This document shows positions 1-11,299 of a stretch of 64,000 nt of DNA, in pieces. The notes under the pieces were generated by a model that was not told the DNA's origin, did no database searches, and worked only from the letters and a program-made list of their open reading frames with translations. Numbering within the stretch: the stretch's first letter is position 1; every line of letters starts with the position of its first letter. The translations under genes and the position numbers were made by a program. This DNA is from Cristatella mucedo (lineage: Eukaryota > Bryozoa > Phylactolaemata > Cristatellidae): the NCBI GenBank assembly GCA_009760855.2, contig WPIO01000060.1, positions 2,553,501-2,617,500 on the forward strand, given 5' to 3'.

Positions 1-26
1 AAAGCAGGCTGCCCTCGATGCAGAAT

Positions 27-195
27 TAAAAAAATACTAGCTGATTTAGCAGGCTTTTTTAGCTTAGCGACAGAAGAGCCTTTCCGGCTATCACCACCGC
101 TTGCCGTTACAATAAAGGATCGCCCACTACAGGATTCGAACCCACGGCTTCGGGACCAAGGTCTTGAAAAGCAACCACCTTACAAAGAGCTGGCA
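27..195 (-). mobile_element. SINE-A (tRNA-derived), reverse
   Basis: Read on the minus strand it has a tRNA-like head with a B-box-like ggttcgaatcc at about 132-142 and a strong cacgacctcgg-type hairpin. A body and a tail ending in gctagtatttttt follow. The same element occurs in all three duplicons at this place, so the insertion predates the duplication. Confidence 0.8.
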
Positions 196-215
196 ACACC
201 ACGTTGAAGCAGTCC

Positions 216-1603
216 CACGAGTGCTGGCGGGATAGGGTAGGCAACACCGACTGTGCTGCCCAGGAAAACGCTTAACAATACACGAGGCAATGTATCCACG
301 ATGCACCAGAGCAATCGGCAAGCCATTTCAGCATCCACTGCTGTGAAGCCCAGCGAAATGGAGCAGAACACAATTACAAACTCTCTAGTCAACTGTTGCT
401 ACTTCCATGGATGGGGCCAGAATGGCTACCTAAAATATGCAATGAGATCCGTGCACAAAAGTCCGTGCACAAAAATGAGGATAGTAGTGTGGCTAGCATG
501 CGTCAGCGAACATGAATGCACTCATGGCCACCGGGTGTGGAACCTCTGGCTTGCATCGCGTACCGAATCCTGCATGTGTGGTCCTGTGAAGCAAGCAGGA
601 GCTAAAAAAAGACAGCACAATATGGTGAAATAGCCGCGTCTCCAGCTTGGATTTAAGATACTCCAAACCATTACAGGTGATTACCAAGATCTCGCAGGCT
701 CGTTAAATGATCAGTGCTAATTATAAACGTTTTGTGTGGCGAGTAGCTGACCAAAAAATGAACGAATAGCTGAATGAACGACAACGCCAAGGTGCCACGT
801 TTCCGTTTTAAAGAGGAGCTCCTGTAATTTTTGTTTTTATCTACGTTGCTCTATTGACTCTCAAAAGAGCAGCCCAAATGAGACCCAAGGACGAGAACAC
901 TTAAAGAGAAAGAATAGAACAGGAATATGAGACTACAAGAGTAGTATTTTGGCAGTGCTGAGGCCGTAAGCAAAACATTTGTTTTAACACGACCACAATA
1001 AAAAACAAGCGGTAGACGCTGTAGCCTAGCAGCCAGCATAGATTTCTTATGCTGAGGCATGGACTCACACATGAGCCCAAGTTGTCATTAGTACAAAAAT
1101 ACATTCTCATTGCACACGCGCATTGCATACAAAATCCATGAACTGAGTTTTGTTCCTCGACATTCAGCGAAAGAACAGCGCTCCAACAGCAATTTGGAGA
1201 GAAATTCCCCCTCGATCTCGTCGAACCTTTGCTCGGCAGACGGCAGGCTATAGCAGTAGAGGCGGCGGTTCGCGTTGCCCATCCGGAAGTGGCGATATAT
1301 CGCCGCCTTGGGCGTCGGCGCGCCCGTTTGGCTTCATTCCGGCACGCGTGAAGCTCGGGCCTCTGAGCGAGCAGTGGGCAGAAAGCGCTTCCGCTTGCTC
1401 AGTCTTCAACGGCGAGAGCGGGCTCGCTCATTCAGGCGTCACGCCCTAGCGACGGCATCTGCTTCCTGCCAAGTAGCTCCTGGATGTCGAATGGGCACCT
1501 GCGAGCGCCCGCTAGCGCCTGCAAACGCCGATGCTTGCTCGCTCAGATCGAAGTCCGCGCTGCTCAGTCGCCGCTAGATGATGACCAACGAACCCATGCA
1601 TTT
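216..1603. other. D1 sequence without recognised gene
   Basis: It is shared with D2 at about 97% identity, with 236 bp missing near 672-687 relative to D2. Short frames on both strands were not recognised. From about 1200 it becomes GC-richer. Confidence 0.5.
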
Positions 1604-2250
1604 GGCTTCGTAAAAATTAGTGGAATCTGCTGCCGCTGGCAGTGCCTGCTGATACGGTTGGCCGCGTTTGCTGAACGGCTGCACTCTCATTCCATTTGGA
1701 GCATTCGATTGCAGCCGCGGACTTAGTTTCTGCCGAAGTAGCTGCAGCAACGGCCGAACCAGGTGAATACGCGGCGGTCAGCTGTGCCGGCGTGATTGTC
1801 AGTGGGCTAGCTGGCACGGCTACGGGCAGCGTAGGCGTGGCTCGCGTCTATAGCTTAACAGCCGCCGAAGTGGTGAGCGACCGAAACGAGGCGACGGTAG
1901 AGGCAGCTGGATGCATTAGCCTCCGCCGATATCGATGGGGTCAATACGTGTCGTCGCGTCAGGCGCTGGAGGTGGAGCTGTTTTTTCCCAATCGGCTTCC
2001 TCCGATGTTTCTGGCGCCTCTACCGACTGTGATGCCTCCGCCGTCTCAGCACCATCCGCCGCCTCCGTCGTGGAGAATCCACGAGCGTGGCTTCGCCAAA
2101 ACAATTGAAATTTGCTGCCGCTGGCAGTGCCTGCTGATACGGTCGGTTGGGTTAGCGAAATGGCTGACCTCGAAAACCATTTGGAGGACTCGATTACCGA
2201 TAGCGACGTAGTTTCTGCCGAAGTAGTTGCAGCAGCGGCTGAAACTGCTG
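1604..2250. repeat. 485-bp tandem duplication (D1 only)
   Basis: tgctgccgctggcagtgcct occurs at 1628 and again at 2113 with collinear flanks, giving a period of about 485 bp. D2 has a single copy (near 31245). The second copy is split by the LINE at 2245-3565 and resumes at about 3575-3810, where gtagcggtcg through ggcttcctcc matches 1770-2010. The first copy therefore shows the pre-insertion state. Confidence 0.75.
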
Positions 2251-3565
2251 GATCTATCAGCTGCCTTAGACACTATTGATCGCGAGGTTCTGCTTCAACC
2301 ATTGAGAACAACGATCGGTCTAGCAGACGAAGCACTGGCATGGTTTAAATCATACTTATCTGATCGTGTTCAATCCGTGTCGTGTAAGGTCAGGTCTAAC
2401 ACGAGAAGGGTCACATGTGGAATCCCTCAGGGGTCTTTACTCGTTCCCTTGCTGTTCTCTGCTTATACTTAACCTCTAGGATAAGTGATTAAGGCCCATG
2501 GAATAAGATATAACTTGTATGCTCACGATGCTCAGCTGTATTCGTCATTCAAACCGTCTGAATCTGCTGCGGCAACTGAGAAACTGAATGCTTGCCTTGC
2601 CGATATTCGATCCTGGATGTCGGAAAACTTCCTGAAATTAAATGACGACAAAACTGAACTACTGCTCTTAGGACACCCTAAGCGTGTGGCTGGAATGAAA
2701 GGCTTTGCTCTTCTAATAGGTGATACTGTAGTGCGAGCATCACCAAGTGCTTGAAGTCTACGTGTCTATTTTGAGAGCTGCCTAGATTTAAAAGCTTCTT
2801 CATTCAGAAGACTGATTCTACAGCTAGCCATCACGTCCGATCCCTGTCTAATATTAGGAACTGTCTTCCACAGTGGCTTGCAAAAGAATTAACTGGCTCC
2901 TTAGCTTTGTCTCGAATTGATTATTGTAATTCACTTTTGGCTGGGCTACCAAGACTAGCAACTAGGCGACTAAAGCAGGCTTTTAATATGGCTGCAAGAC
3001 TAGTTTTAAAGTCCTAGAGGTTTGAGCACGTGCCTCCTTTGCTAAAAGAGCTAGGATGGCTGCCGGTTGATCAACGGATACAGAGCAAAGTTCTTACGCT
3101 GACTCACAAGTCCCGCCATCGCTTGGCTCTTCTAAAACCCAGCTGAGCTGCTGCATCAGTTTCCGCCTCTTCGCGCCCTCAGGTTCTGTATGGACAATAT
3201 TATTAACTGTTCCACTCCCCAGCTTAAAGACCATTGGCAACAGAAGCTTGAGCTCTGCATGTCCTGGACTGTGGAACTTGCTTCTACAATTCTTACGCAA
3301 TGACAACTACTCTCCTGCTGCCGACTATGGCTCATCTTTTCTAGCGGTCCTGGGCTGCTAATTCTATGGTACTCGTTACCTTAACTGCTCTTTTGACTCT
3401 GCCATGCTTCCCACTTTCTCTTTGTTGCATGAGACCAAGTCTGTTGGCTACCGAATGCGTACCGAAAGCCGCTTAGGCTGTGAGTGTGCTATACGAAACG
3501 CTCCAGCATAACATCGATATAGTTGTTATGGCTTTGTAGAGTAACAGAAGAAGATAGATTACGTT
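2245..3565 (+). mobile_element. CR1/L2-type LINE, 5'-truncated, dead (D1)
   Basis: The reverse-transcriptase part starts at the LDLSAALDTID segment (about 2251), then SYLSD, GIPQGSLL (about 2420), a frameshift and stop near 2470, then LYAHDAQLY and FLKLNDDKTELLL. The catalytic YADD reads YAHD at 2518-2529. After 2755 the thumb and C-terminal part (RIDYCNSLLAGLP, LGWLPVDQRI) persist only in broken frames. The 3' end runs to about 3565 (agatagattacgttacc). Confidence 0.85.
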
Positions 3566-3574
3566 ACCGAGCAA

Positions 3575-3810
3575 AAACGTAGCGGTCGTCTGCGGCGGCG
3601 CGATTGTTAGAGTGCCAGCTAGCGCGGCTATTGGTGGCGGAGGCGAAGCGCGTGTCGTTAGCTCAGCAGCCGCTGAAGGGGCGAGCGACCAAAGCGAGGC
3701 CATGGCAGCGGTCTTAGCTTCCGCCGAAGTCAATGGTGTCCACAGGTGTGGTCGTCTCAGCCGCTGGAGGTAGACCTTTTTTTTGTATATCGGCTTCCTC
3801 CACCAACATC
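3575..3810. repeat. Right part of the LINE-split 485-bp unit
   Basis: gtagcggtcgtctgcggcgg to tatcggcttcctcc matches 1770-2010 with about 75-80% identity by eye. In D2 the equivalent is about 32705-32920. Confidence 0.6.
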
Positions 3811-3883
3811 GCCGCCTCAGTCAACTGTCGCAACTGTCTTCAACGTCTTCGCCGTCTTCGTCTCCTCAGCCTCCACCGTCTCA

Positions 3884-4353
3884 TCAGCCATCATTGCCGT
3901 CTCCACCGTCTTCGCCGTCTTCACCGTTTTTGCCGTCTTCGCCGTCTTCGCCGTCATTGCCATCTCCACCGTTTTTGCCGTCTCCGCAGTCTTCGCCGTC
4001 TTTGCCGTCTTCGCAGCCTTCGCCGTCTTTGCCGTCTCCGCAGTCTTCGCCGTCTTTGCCGTTTCCGCCGTCTTTGCCGCCTTTTCCGTCCTCGCCGTCT
4101 TCGCAGTCTTTGCCGTCTCCGCCGCCTTTACCGTCTTTGCCGTCTTTGCCGTCTTTGCCATCTTTGCCGTCTTTGCCGTCTTTGCCGTCTTTGCCGTCTT
4201 CGCCGTCTTCGCAGCGAGTCGTGGTTGGCTGAGTAGTAGGCGGCTGAGTCGAGGTCGGCTGAGGTGTGTTTACTGGTGTCGGATTCAGCTGGGTCAATTT
4301 CCAAGTAGTCGTGGTCGGCTGAGTCATGGTCGCTGACGCAAATGCCGCAGTTT
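3884..4353 (-). CDS. PAN-gene exon 2 (Thr/Pro plus Gly-acidic repeats), D1
   Basis: The exon follows a minus-strand acceptor ccaaattacag ending at 4354, and its first codon is completed by the phase-1 donor of exon 1. It encodes ETAAFASAT, a Thr/Pro/Gln stretch (LNPTPVNTP is shared with D2), and then a long tract with Gly at every third position, mostly KDG and EDG with some Cys interruptions. The frame meets TGA at 3884. Gly-X-Y periodicity recalls collagen but there is almost no Pro, so a triple helix is doubtful. The extracellular mucin-like linker role is inferred from context. The antisense VFAVFA frame is a shadow of this repeat. Confidence 0.6.
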
Positions 4354-4684
4354 CTGTAATTTGGTAGATAAAATAGTACACAGAATTGACTAGATGTAAC
4401 CAATCAATTCGCAACAGTATCAGTGTGCCGTGACGAAGCCCCTCGAGCGCCAGAGTAGCCAGCTCAACCGACAAAAGACGCTCGTGTAGCAAGTGCAGCA
4501 AGCGGCTGCTGCAAGCTCGCCCCGCGGCAAGCACACGTTTTCTGCTAGCGATATTTAGCTGCCAAGTACGCCGCCATTCATGAGCGAGTAATCGCCTACT
4601 CATTTAAAGGCAAGATCGAGGCAGTGCTGCATGATTACCCTGAATTTAGTCACAAAGCTGCTGTAATATCGTGGATCGAGACAC

Positions 4685-4757
<73 letters not shown>

Positions 4758-4876
4758 AAGAGACAAACAAGTACCCACACAAACACACGCACACAAGCAC
4801 GCACGCACGCACACACACACACACACACAAACAAACAAGTGCGGACGACGGCCAACTGTGGCCGACACCGACGAAC
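4354..4876 (-). other. Intron between PAN exon and repeat exon, D1
   Basis: The inferred 523-bp intron is bounded by GTTCGT and attacag on the minus strand. It contains (AC)n-type repeats at 4779-4829 and (AG)n at 4684-4752 on plus, which read as (GT)n then (CT)n in the transcript, pyrimidine-rich ahead of the acceptor. Confidence 0.5.
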
Positions 4877-5077
4877 CTGCTTGATTAGTGTAGAACAGGC
4901 CGTCTTCATTCGACGTCAAGGCAAGCCTCCTCAGCAAACGACACGCTCCCACCTCGCGGCGGTAGTAGAAGCCGACGCAGTCACTTTGTAGCATGCAGTC
5001 CAGGCTGCACTTTACCAGTGATGCTCCGGTCGAACGCTGCAGAGTCACCGCATCGTTGACGGTGGCTTTGGGAAGCG
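4877..5077 (-). CDS. PAN/Apple-type domain exon 1 (internal), D1
   Basis: This 201-bp minus-strand exon runs from a candidate acceptor (ccatcgcag, ending at 5078) to a donor AG|GTTCGT at 4876/4871. It encodes KCSLDCMLQSDCVGFYYR followed by VGACRLLRR, a CxxxC ... C ... C pattern typical of PAN/Apple modules, which bind proteins or glycans outside the cell. Both boundaries are phase 1, as is usual for shuffled extracellular domains. Exon 2 joins in frame. The frame is open in all three duplicons. No signal-peptide exon was identified, so the gene is partial and its exact role unknown. Confidence 0.65.
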
Positions 5078-5861
5078 CTGCGATGGAAGTCGTGTCAAAC
5101 AGACCGCAACGCTCCGACGCTCTGGCTGCTAAAATGAAGTAGAGCTAGCACTGGCATCCAGTGGAACAACATATTTCGCTGAGCACCATTTCTTGTGTGC
5201 CTTGCTGGAAACACTGTCTTGCCGACTTTTTAGTTTTCGGTTCTCCCTTGACACATCTCTGTCTTTATTTTACCAAAGAATCATCGGAAAATTCTCCTTA
5301 CTTGTCCATATATAATAAAGAAACGAAAAAACTGATCTATCACAGCATTTAGTCTGTCCGTGTGATGCGTCCTGTATGTGCTTAAGCATGCTGCCACTGT
5401 GCATGCTGCCAATAACCATACTTGCATGCTGACCCTGTGCATGTCACCATTAAAAATGGTATTGTCGTTATTTATTGAGCATAATACCACTAGCCATTCG
5501 ATCGGTCTGCCATTGCAGAACATTTAAAGTGCCTAGAGAAAGGCTTAGTTCTCTGAGGTTGCTTTATCAAATGAATAATTGTTATAAATTAAACATTTTC
5601 ACATATCATACCTCGGAGCACACTCTCACGATTAGTGCCCAGTGACTCCGGCCAATCTCTCGCTGCTCTGTTCGGATACTTCCTACCAAATCCTCGTGTG
5701 CCGCTACCTCTCTGCTATCCTTCAGTTGTTGCTCATTAACGTACCCACGTTCATCGTCTCTGCAGTACGCTGGAATACCATGAAAAGTGTGCATACTATC
5801 GTAAACCAATGGACATGCTTCCTCTCTAAAATATTTTTAAAATACAAATATAATTTCTTTT
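5078..5861. other. Upstream flank of PAN exon, D1
   Basis: Conserved in D2 (34204-34998) and D3 (58002-58687). Part of it resembles a CR1 3' UTR (tgctgaccctgtgcatgtca at about 5428). No upstream exon or promoter could be recognised on the minus strand. Confidence 0.4.
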
Positions 5862-6007
5862 TTATAGAGCCCTACGATAACGTAATATTTGCTAAGGAGC
5901 TTCGTACATTCCACGGGGCTCAAACCCACAACCTCGGCCTACAAAAAAATTCACGTTTACCTCGGTCGAAGAGAGCACCTTAGCCACTTGGCCAAACCAG
6001 CCCGGCA
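5862..6007 (-). mobile_element. SINE-B (tRNA-derived, CR1-like tail), D1
   Basis: On the minus strand an A-box-like tggccaagtggct and a B-box-like ggtttgagcccc form the tRNA head. The 3' part (atagagccctacgataacg on plus) resembles the CR1 3' end seen here (ataaagcgccctcagagaa ... ggcgctttaca). It is present at the same place in all three duplicons. Confidence 0.7.
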
Positions 6008-6234
6008 TTCTAGTATGTAGACAAATATGGATCTCTTAGGTTGCTGTTCGAGATTTATTTTCCTTTTTATTACTGCTTTCACTGCTGCCCTTTACATGTG
6101 AATACTTTCCTTCCTTCTGACTTTATATCAGCCATCGTGGGAATGTGGGCAACAGGAAACTTACTAGCAAAACAAGGAATCTTTTTATACATACATGTGA
6201 TTTATTAACGTATTGGTTTGACCTATACACGTCA

Positions 6235-9200
6235 GCCGGTGGGGCGCTGCCCTTAAAGAGTAACTGGATCTACACACATCTGGTTCAGGAACGGAAAGCA
6301 ATCGGCTTCCGAACTGGTAATGGGGACACATGCAGCCGTTACACACAGCCGCCACAACGCCCTGTGGTCACTCCATGGGAGAAATGCCAAGGTCCGTCGG
6401 GTAAGCTTAATTGTTTAGCTGCCAGGTGCCAAGAGCTCCGATCACGACAACCACCGATCGGTAGCCAGTGGTCAGGAATGACCAGGCAGTGGCCGCATAA
6501 TTATCTGTCTTGTTCGGAGCAGTCTCCGCCACGGTATCATCACAGCCGTCAAACGGCAGCTTCACATGAAAGATAAAGACCTTTGCCATTTCCCATCACC
6601 AGGTCCTGCATAAAAACCGGATCAACGGCAAGCGAATTGGTCGCAGCCTGCCGACATGCTAGTGAGCTCGGCGGTCGGAGGAGCTAAGAGTAGACGGCCC
6701 AGAACCAGGTCATGCCCAGGTCATGTCGTGCCGTGATCGCGTGCAACATCAGCCGGCAACGGCCCAGCTAGTGGCAAATGTCCTCGGTGCAGCTAAGGCG
6801 GCAGCTATTAATCATCCCGGCGTATGACGGACTCCTTGCAGCAGCCACTGGCAGCACGTCCGGCGGACTAACCGCCAGGCCCAGGCCAAAGGCCAAGATC
6901 CGCCCGATCTCGAGGTCACAAATCTGTCCGTGGCCAGGCAACGGCTAATACTGCCCTTTCCGGGCTGGGCCACCCAACGTGGCATTTAGCAAGTCTGGCG
7001 AACTTCCGCAGCTTCGTGATCGCCACTTGCTGCATGACAGAGTGCTTGATGCCGTCAGGGTCAGTGGACACTGCCAAGACTTCTAGGCCTGAGAGCGAGA
7101 GACGGCTGGAGAAACACTTGAGGCACTTGCAGGCGTCCGACCACAGCCAGGTCGGGTCGACCCTGTTGCCAGGGCCGAATGCTGATATCCTGGATTCAGA
7201 TCCGGCGAACAAACCTCGTCGGACGACGTCGTGCAAGACAAGCTGGTGACGGCTCGGCCGAGGCGAGCGACTTGGTGGATGTACGATCCGTGATAGCACA
7301 GCAAGCAGCAGACTTGCACAACCCCTAGCAGCGAGGCTTTCGTCTCGAAAAAGACCAAGCCCACGCCGCCCACGAAACGTTTTGCGAATGGGAAATGGGT
7401 ACACTGGAAAACGGCAGGCCGCAACCAAACTGATATATCCATCAGAGCCTTTTTGGCTGGCTGCCGGGCAGTCTCAGGTACAAGCCGCATCTGACAAAGC
7501 TAGTTAAGCCGTTGCAGGTGAAAAGTCAGCAGGACGTCATGCTTTTGGTGACAGGCAGGAATTCTGGCGTGCCGCAGGTTAGTTTTCCTCTCGAGGGAAG
7601 AGCAGGCTGCTCTATCTCATCCCTAATTTATCCAAGGGGCTCCGAGGTAGGCCACGGCTCGCCCTCCGTAAGCTCGGAGATCTACACGCCATTAACAACA
7701 TGATTGAGGTGGACATTGCTATCGCACACAGGCGGGTAACCACACAACATTTTGCCGGCCGGGACTCACATCCACGTTGTCGGAGTGCCCATAATACTTC
7801 AGACATGAGAGCCTGCAGACCAGAAGACGTGCCTGAGAATAGGTTGAGCTATTCCGCCAGTTCTCAGTCCGTCTGGGATGTTCAGCCACCTGGAAGCGGA
7901 ACTCCTGCATGCTGCTGCCAGAGAGTCCCACAAATGGCTTCTACGCCACATTATGGAGGATTCGCGATTTTGGGTCACCGGAAATCGTAGCGAACGCCAA
8001 CGGCTTTTCACCGAACACCCAAGGCTCTAGCAGCAAGGCGGCGTAGAGGCGCTCAACGGAACTACAGAAGCTTTCATCCACGCAAAACATAACAAAGCAA
8101 ACGGAGTAGGGAGACATGCAGGACGTTGCCAGAGTAGTTTGGCAGGTCGAGGAACTCCGAGTACACCACATCAGAGCCCTGCAAATCTCAGACGTTCTCG
8201 AAGGAGCTCTCCACAACTAAAGATAGCCAGAGGCAACCATGCACACCCGCCACGAAGCCCTTCTTCACCGACGACAGCAGATTACAGCCACACGCAAACT
8301 TTCATAGCCTCGTGTTCAGGCAGCCCCAAGAGCAACATTTACAGCGCGGGCAAGATCTTGATGGAGCAGAGGTTACCGGGCGTGCTGGAGCTGACCTTCC
8401 AGTGGATAAGGATCGTAATACTTTTTTCCACGAGAAAGAAACGTCATGAATTGGAAGCAGCAGTTCAAGATGTAGACGATGAGCTTGCACCACGACTTAA
8501 CGAGGCTACAGTTCTGGTATCCCATGAGGTCGACTCCCCGATACGTGTTTCGGGGTCTTCGAACGTGGGCCGCGATATCCTCCTCTGAAAGCGGACACAT
8601 CAGGCTTGACTGCAGACCTTTGTTAGAATGGATGGTCAGGGGTGACTAGATGCTCATTGTCGACCGGTGGGGCCTGGGACTCGGTTTACCGTTAAAAGCG
8701 ACAGGTCACCGGTGAAGTACGTCGGGGCTGGCAGCCTGATTTCTCGGACAGCCTTGGTGTGGTTGGACGGGAAGTAGTGTTGCAGATGATAGATGCGGCT
8801 TGAGTCTCACGGCTGCGGACCGCCGCACACGAAACTAGTGGTTGAGACGGCAGAGGCTCGGGATGAGTGAGCGGTCGATGCCCTGCTCGTGATTCCTAGC
8901 CTCAGGAAAATGACCACCAATCGTCGCGTAGGAGGACCACGAAACTTTGCCAGTCATTTGACTGAAATCTGTCGCGTACGTGGGGCAGCCATAGGTCAAT
9001 GAACTCACGAGCCACACGTTGATCTTTGGCAGGAGCCAGTGACGTAGTTTACAGGCTTACGTATAGGTACCGTTAAGGCAGATGGCGTCGGCATGGGAGC
9101 CGGGAGAGGCATCTCAGCCAGAGTAGCAGGAGGAGAAATGCGGGAGGGAGTCGTCGAGGCTGATGATCAATGCTGATGAACAGGTATAGGGGCGGGAGGG

Positions 9201-9700
9201 AATAGGACGAGAACATGGATGTTTGGTTTCGAGTAAGGGGAGAGGAGGACGAGTTTAGCTAGGTGAATAATAGAAGATCAGTGTGAGAAAAGGGTCACGG
9301 CTGAGGGCATGCCAAGATGGTGGGTACCTGGGTGGGGGCGTCTTGCAGGGATTGAAGCAGACATTGCTATTTACCCACCCTTCTTTGCTAGTAGCAGACA
9401 TTCTAGTGGCATCAGTCGGTATTACTTTCTTGACAGTCATTGTCGCTATTCCGTAACGAATGGAGCGCGGTCTTTAACGAGCGGCACTTCGACATGGGTG
9501 ACCTGGGTGAACAGGGAAGCCTCCTGCAAGTCATCAGAAAAGAATCAGCGAAGATTTATCAGATCAGCAAAGAATCAGCAAGAATCAGCGAAGACACCGT
9601 GTCGTCGAAAGTGTCGAAGTTTAAACCATCAGCAAAATTCGTGGTCTGGAGGGTAACCTTGTATTAGCTGCAAGGGTGGGCTTTAACGAGCTTTGTTACC
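6235..9700 (-). mobile_element. R2-like (RLE-type) non-LTR retrotransposon, reverse, dead, D1
   Basis: The minus strand shows, 5' to 3', a region with FNPCKTPPPR (about 9350), degraded reverse-transcriptase segments (SFCSSVERLYA about 8080), an RPAKCCVVTR segment (about 7740), VSTDPDGIKH (about 7060), and a restriction-like endonuclease end with HVKLPFDG and NKTDNYA (about 6550). The catalytic YADD equivalent (about 7840) reads A-E-stop-L, so this copy is inactive. Its 5' boundary is uncertain because D2 and D3 match throughout. Confidence 0.75.
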
Positions 9701-11299
9701 AGGATCCCGGCCTGCTCTAAGACAAGTTGGTCGGCTATGCAGTTTTCAAGCACCAAGCAATCTTCGCTGGCTGAATAAATGAGTGAGAGTTAGAAAATCT
9801 GTCAGACGCTTTTCCTCCGCCGGCAGTGCTCGGGCTGTCCCAGCCGCGTAGCCTCCTGCAACTGGCCAAGGCTGCCGACTCAGCCACAACCCCTACAACC
9901 GCCATGCTTTTTATGGCTTCAGCCACGCCGTCTGAGCCACCATCGCCTGGCTGCCACGCAGAATTCAGGTATCTGGTGAAAAATCCAAAAACACCAACAA
10001 TGCTAAATCAGTTCGTGAGCATGGATTGCAAGCTTGAACTCAAGAGTAGTATTTATGCTTAGCAAATTTCCCTGACTACAGGAGCCATTCGACCAAGTTT
10101 TCTAGGTCGTCGCGTTCTTGGCCTTATCCTGTATATACGTATACATTAGCTACGTTTTCACGGCAGACTTCCCACCCTAACTGACGCCGACTTCCCTCTT
10201 AGTTAGGACTTTTACATGACGGATTTGATGGCCGACTCAGTCCTACCAACAGCCATGGTCTAATCCTCGAGGCTAGTACGAAAGAGGGTTTTCTCGGAAA
10301 GAGGATCCATGGCGGATCCTGGTTGATGGAACACTCCATCTCGGAAAGATGGAGTGTTCCATCACCTGCTGAGAAGTTTAATTTGCGAGTATTGTCATCG
10401 TTGTAGAGTAATATGAGAAGAATACAAGTAAAAAAACATTTGCATTTTAAAATAGCTTTTTCGGGAAACTGAGCAGCACTACGCACTGTTTGCTGTTAGC
10501 TATGTGTGGGTGTACAGAGCTACGTAATATTTGCATTTAATTTTTGGTGGATTTAAAAAATGATGTGTGAGTCTCATAAACAAGAAAAGCTTAAGACTTG
10601 GCTACAACGCTTTCAATCGTCAGAGAACTCTGAACTCCGAACGCCTCACTATAACTCGAGCATACGAACGTCGGCCATTTTAATTTTGGCTGTGGGGTGT
10701 ATGTGCCGAGCCTCGGGGTTTGGATTGGTCAGCCGGACCCAAACGAGGAGCCAAAAAGTAGAGGCGGATTCTCCTTCTGCTGAGTCTGCAGACTTGGCTC
10801 GTTCCCAAAATTTTGTGACGTATGATTACGTAGTAGCTCAATATGTAAGAAGTCTTTCCAAAATTAATAGGAAAGTATGCCATGTCTAGGTAACTATATA
10901 AACACACACACACACACACACACACACATACGCACACACGCACACACACACACACACATATATAGTAATAATACCGTGTATATGGCAGCCTCTGACTCTC
11001 TTTTCTATTCCCCGTCGCCCCTGCGACCGAAAGTCGCCTTCTTTGGAGCAACCGTGTAGCCCAGGGGAGGCGAATAGATACTGCGGCCGGCTGCCAATAG
11101 GGCCGCCGACGGTGTCTCGGTCGGAAATACGACCGATTGCAGACTCGTGACCGTCGCGGGTGCTGAAGTAGCTTTGCGTTCGCTGCTCGACGTGCAGTGC
11201 AGTCGTACGTAAGGAGTTCGCTCAGGGTCTAGTTTTCAACGAACGCTGGCAGCGCTTGACCGTTCTCTTTTTCCCCGCTCCGCAGTCCTTGCTAGACGA
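9701..11299. other. D1 intergenic sequence with (AC)n
   Basis: Matches D2 38560-40114. It contains a perfect 17-bp hairpin (10325-10363) and (AC)n at 10901-10962. No gene recognised. Confidence 0.5.
10325..10363. repeat. Perfect 17-bp inverted repeat, 5-nt loop
   Basis: gatggaacactccatct and agatggagtgttccatc are exact reverse complements separated by cggaa. D2 near 39165 lacks the hairpin. Confidence 0.85.

Noticed and set aside
3884-4160. Collagen gene
   Set aside because: Gly is at every third residue but there is almost no Pro and the triplets are nearly all acidic or Lys-Asp; better described as an acidic Gly repeat.
3746-4336. Plus-strand VFAVFA / LRRLCR frames of up to 196 codons
   Set aside because: They are antisense shadows of the 9-bp minisatellite; open frames arise from the period alone, and splice phase supports the minus-strand EDG/KDG frame.
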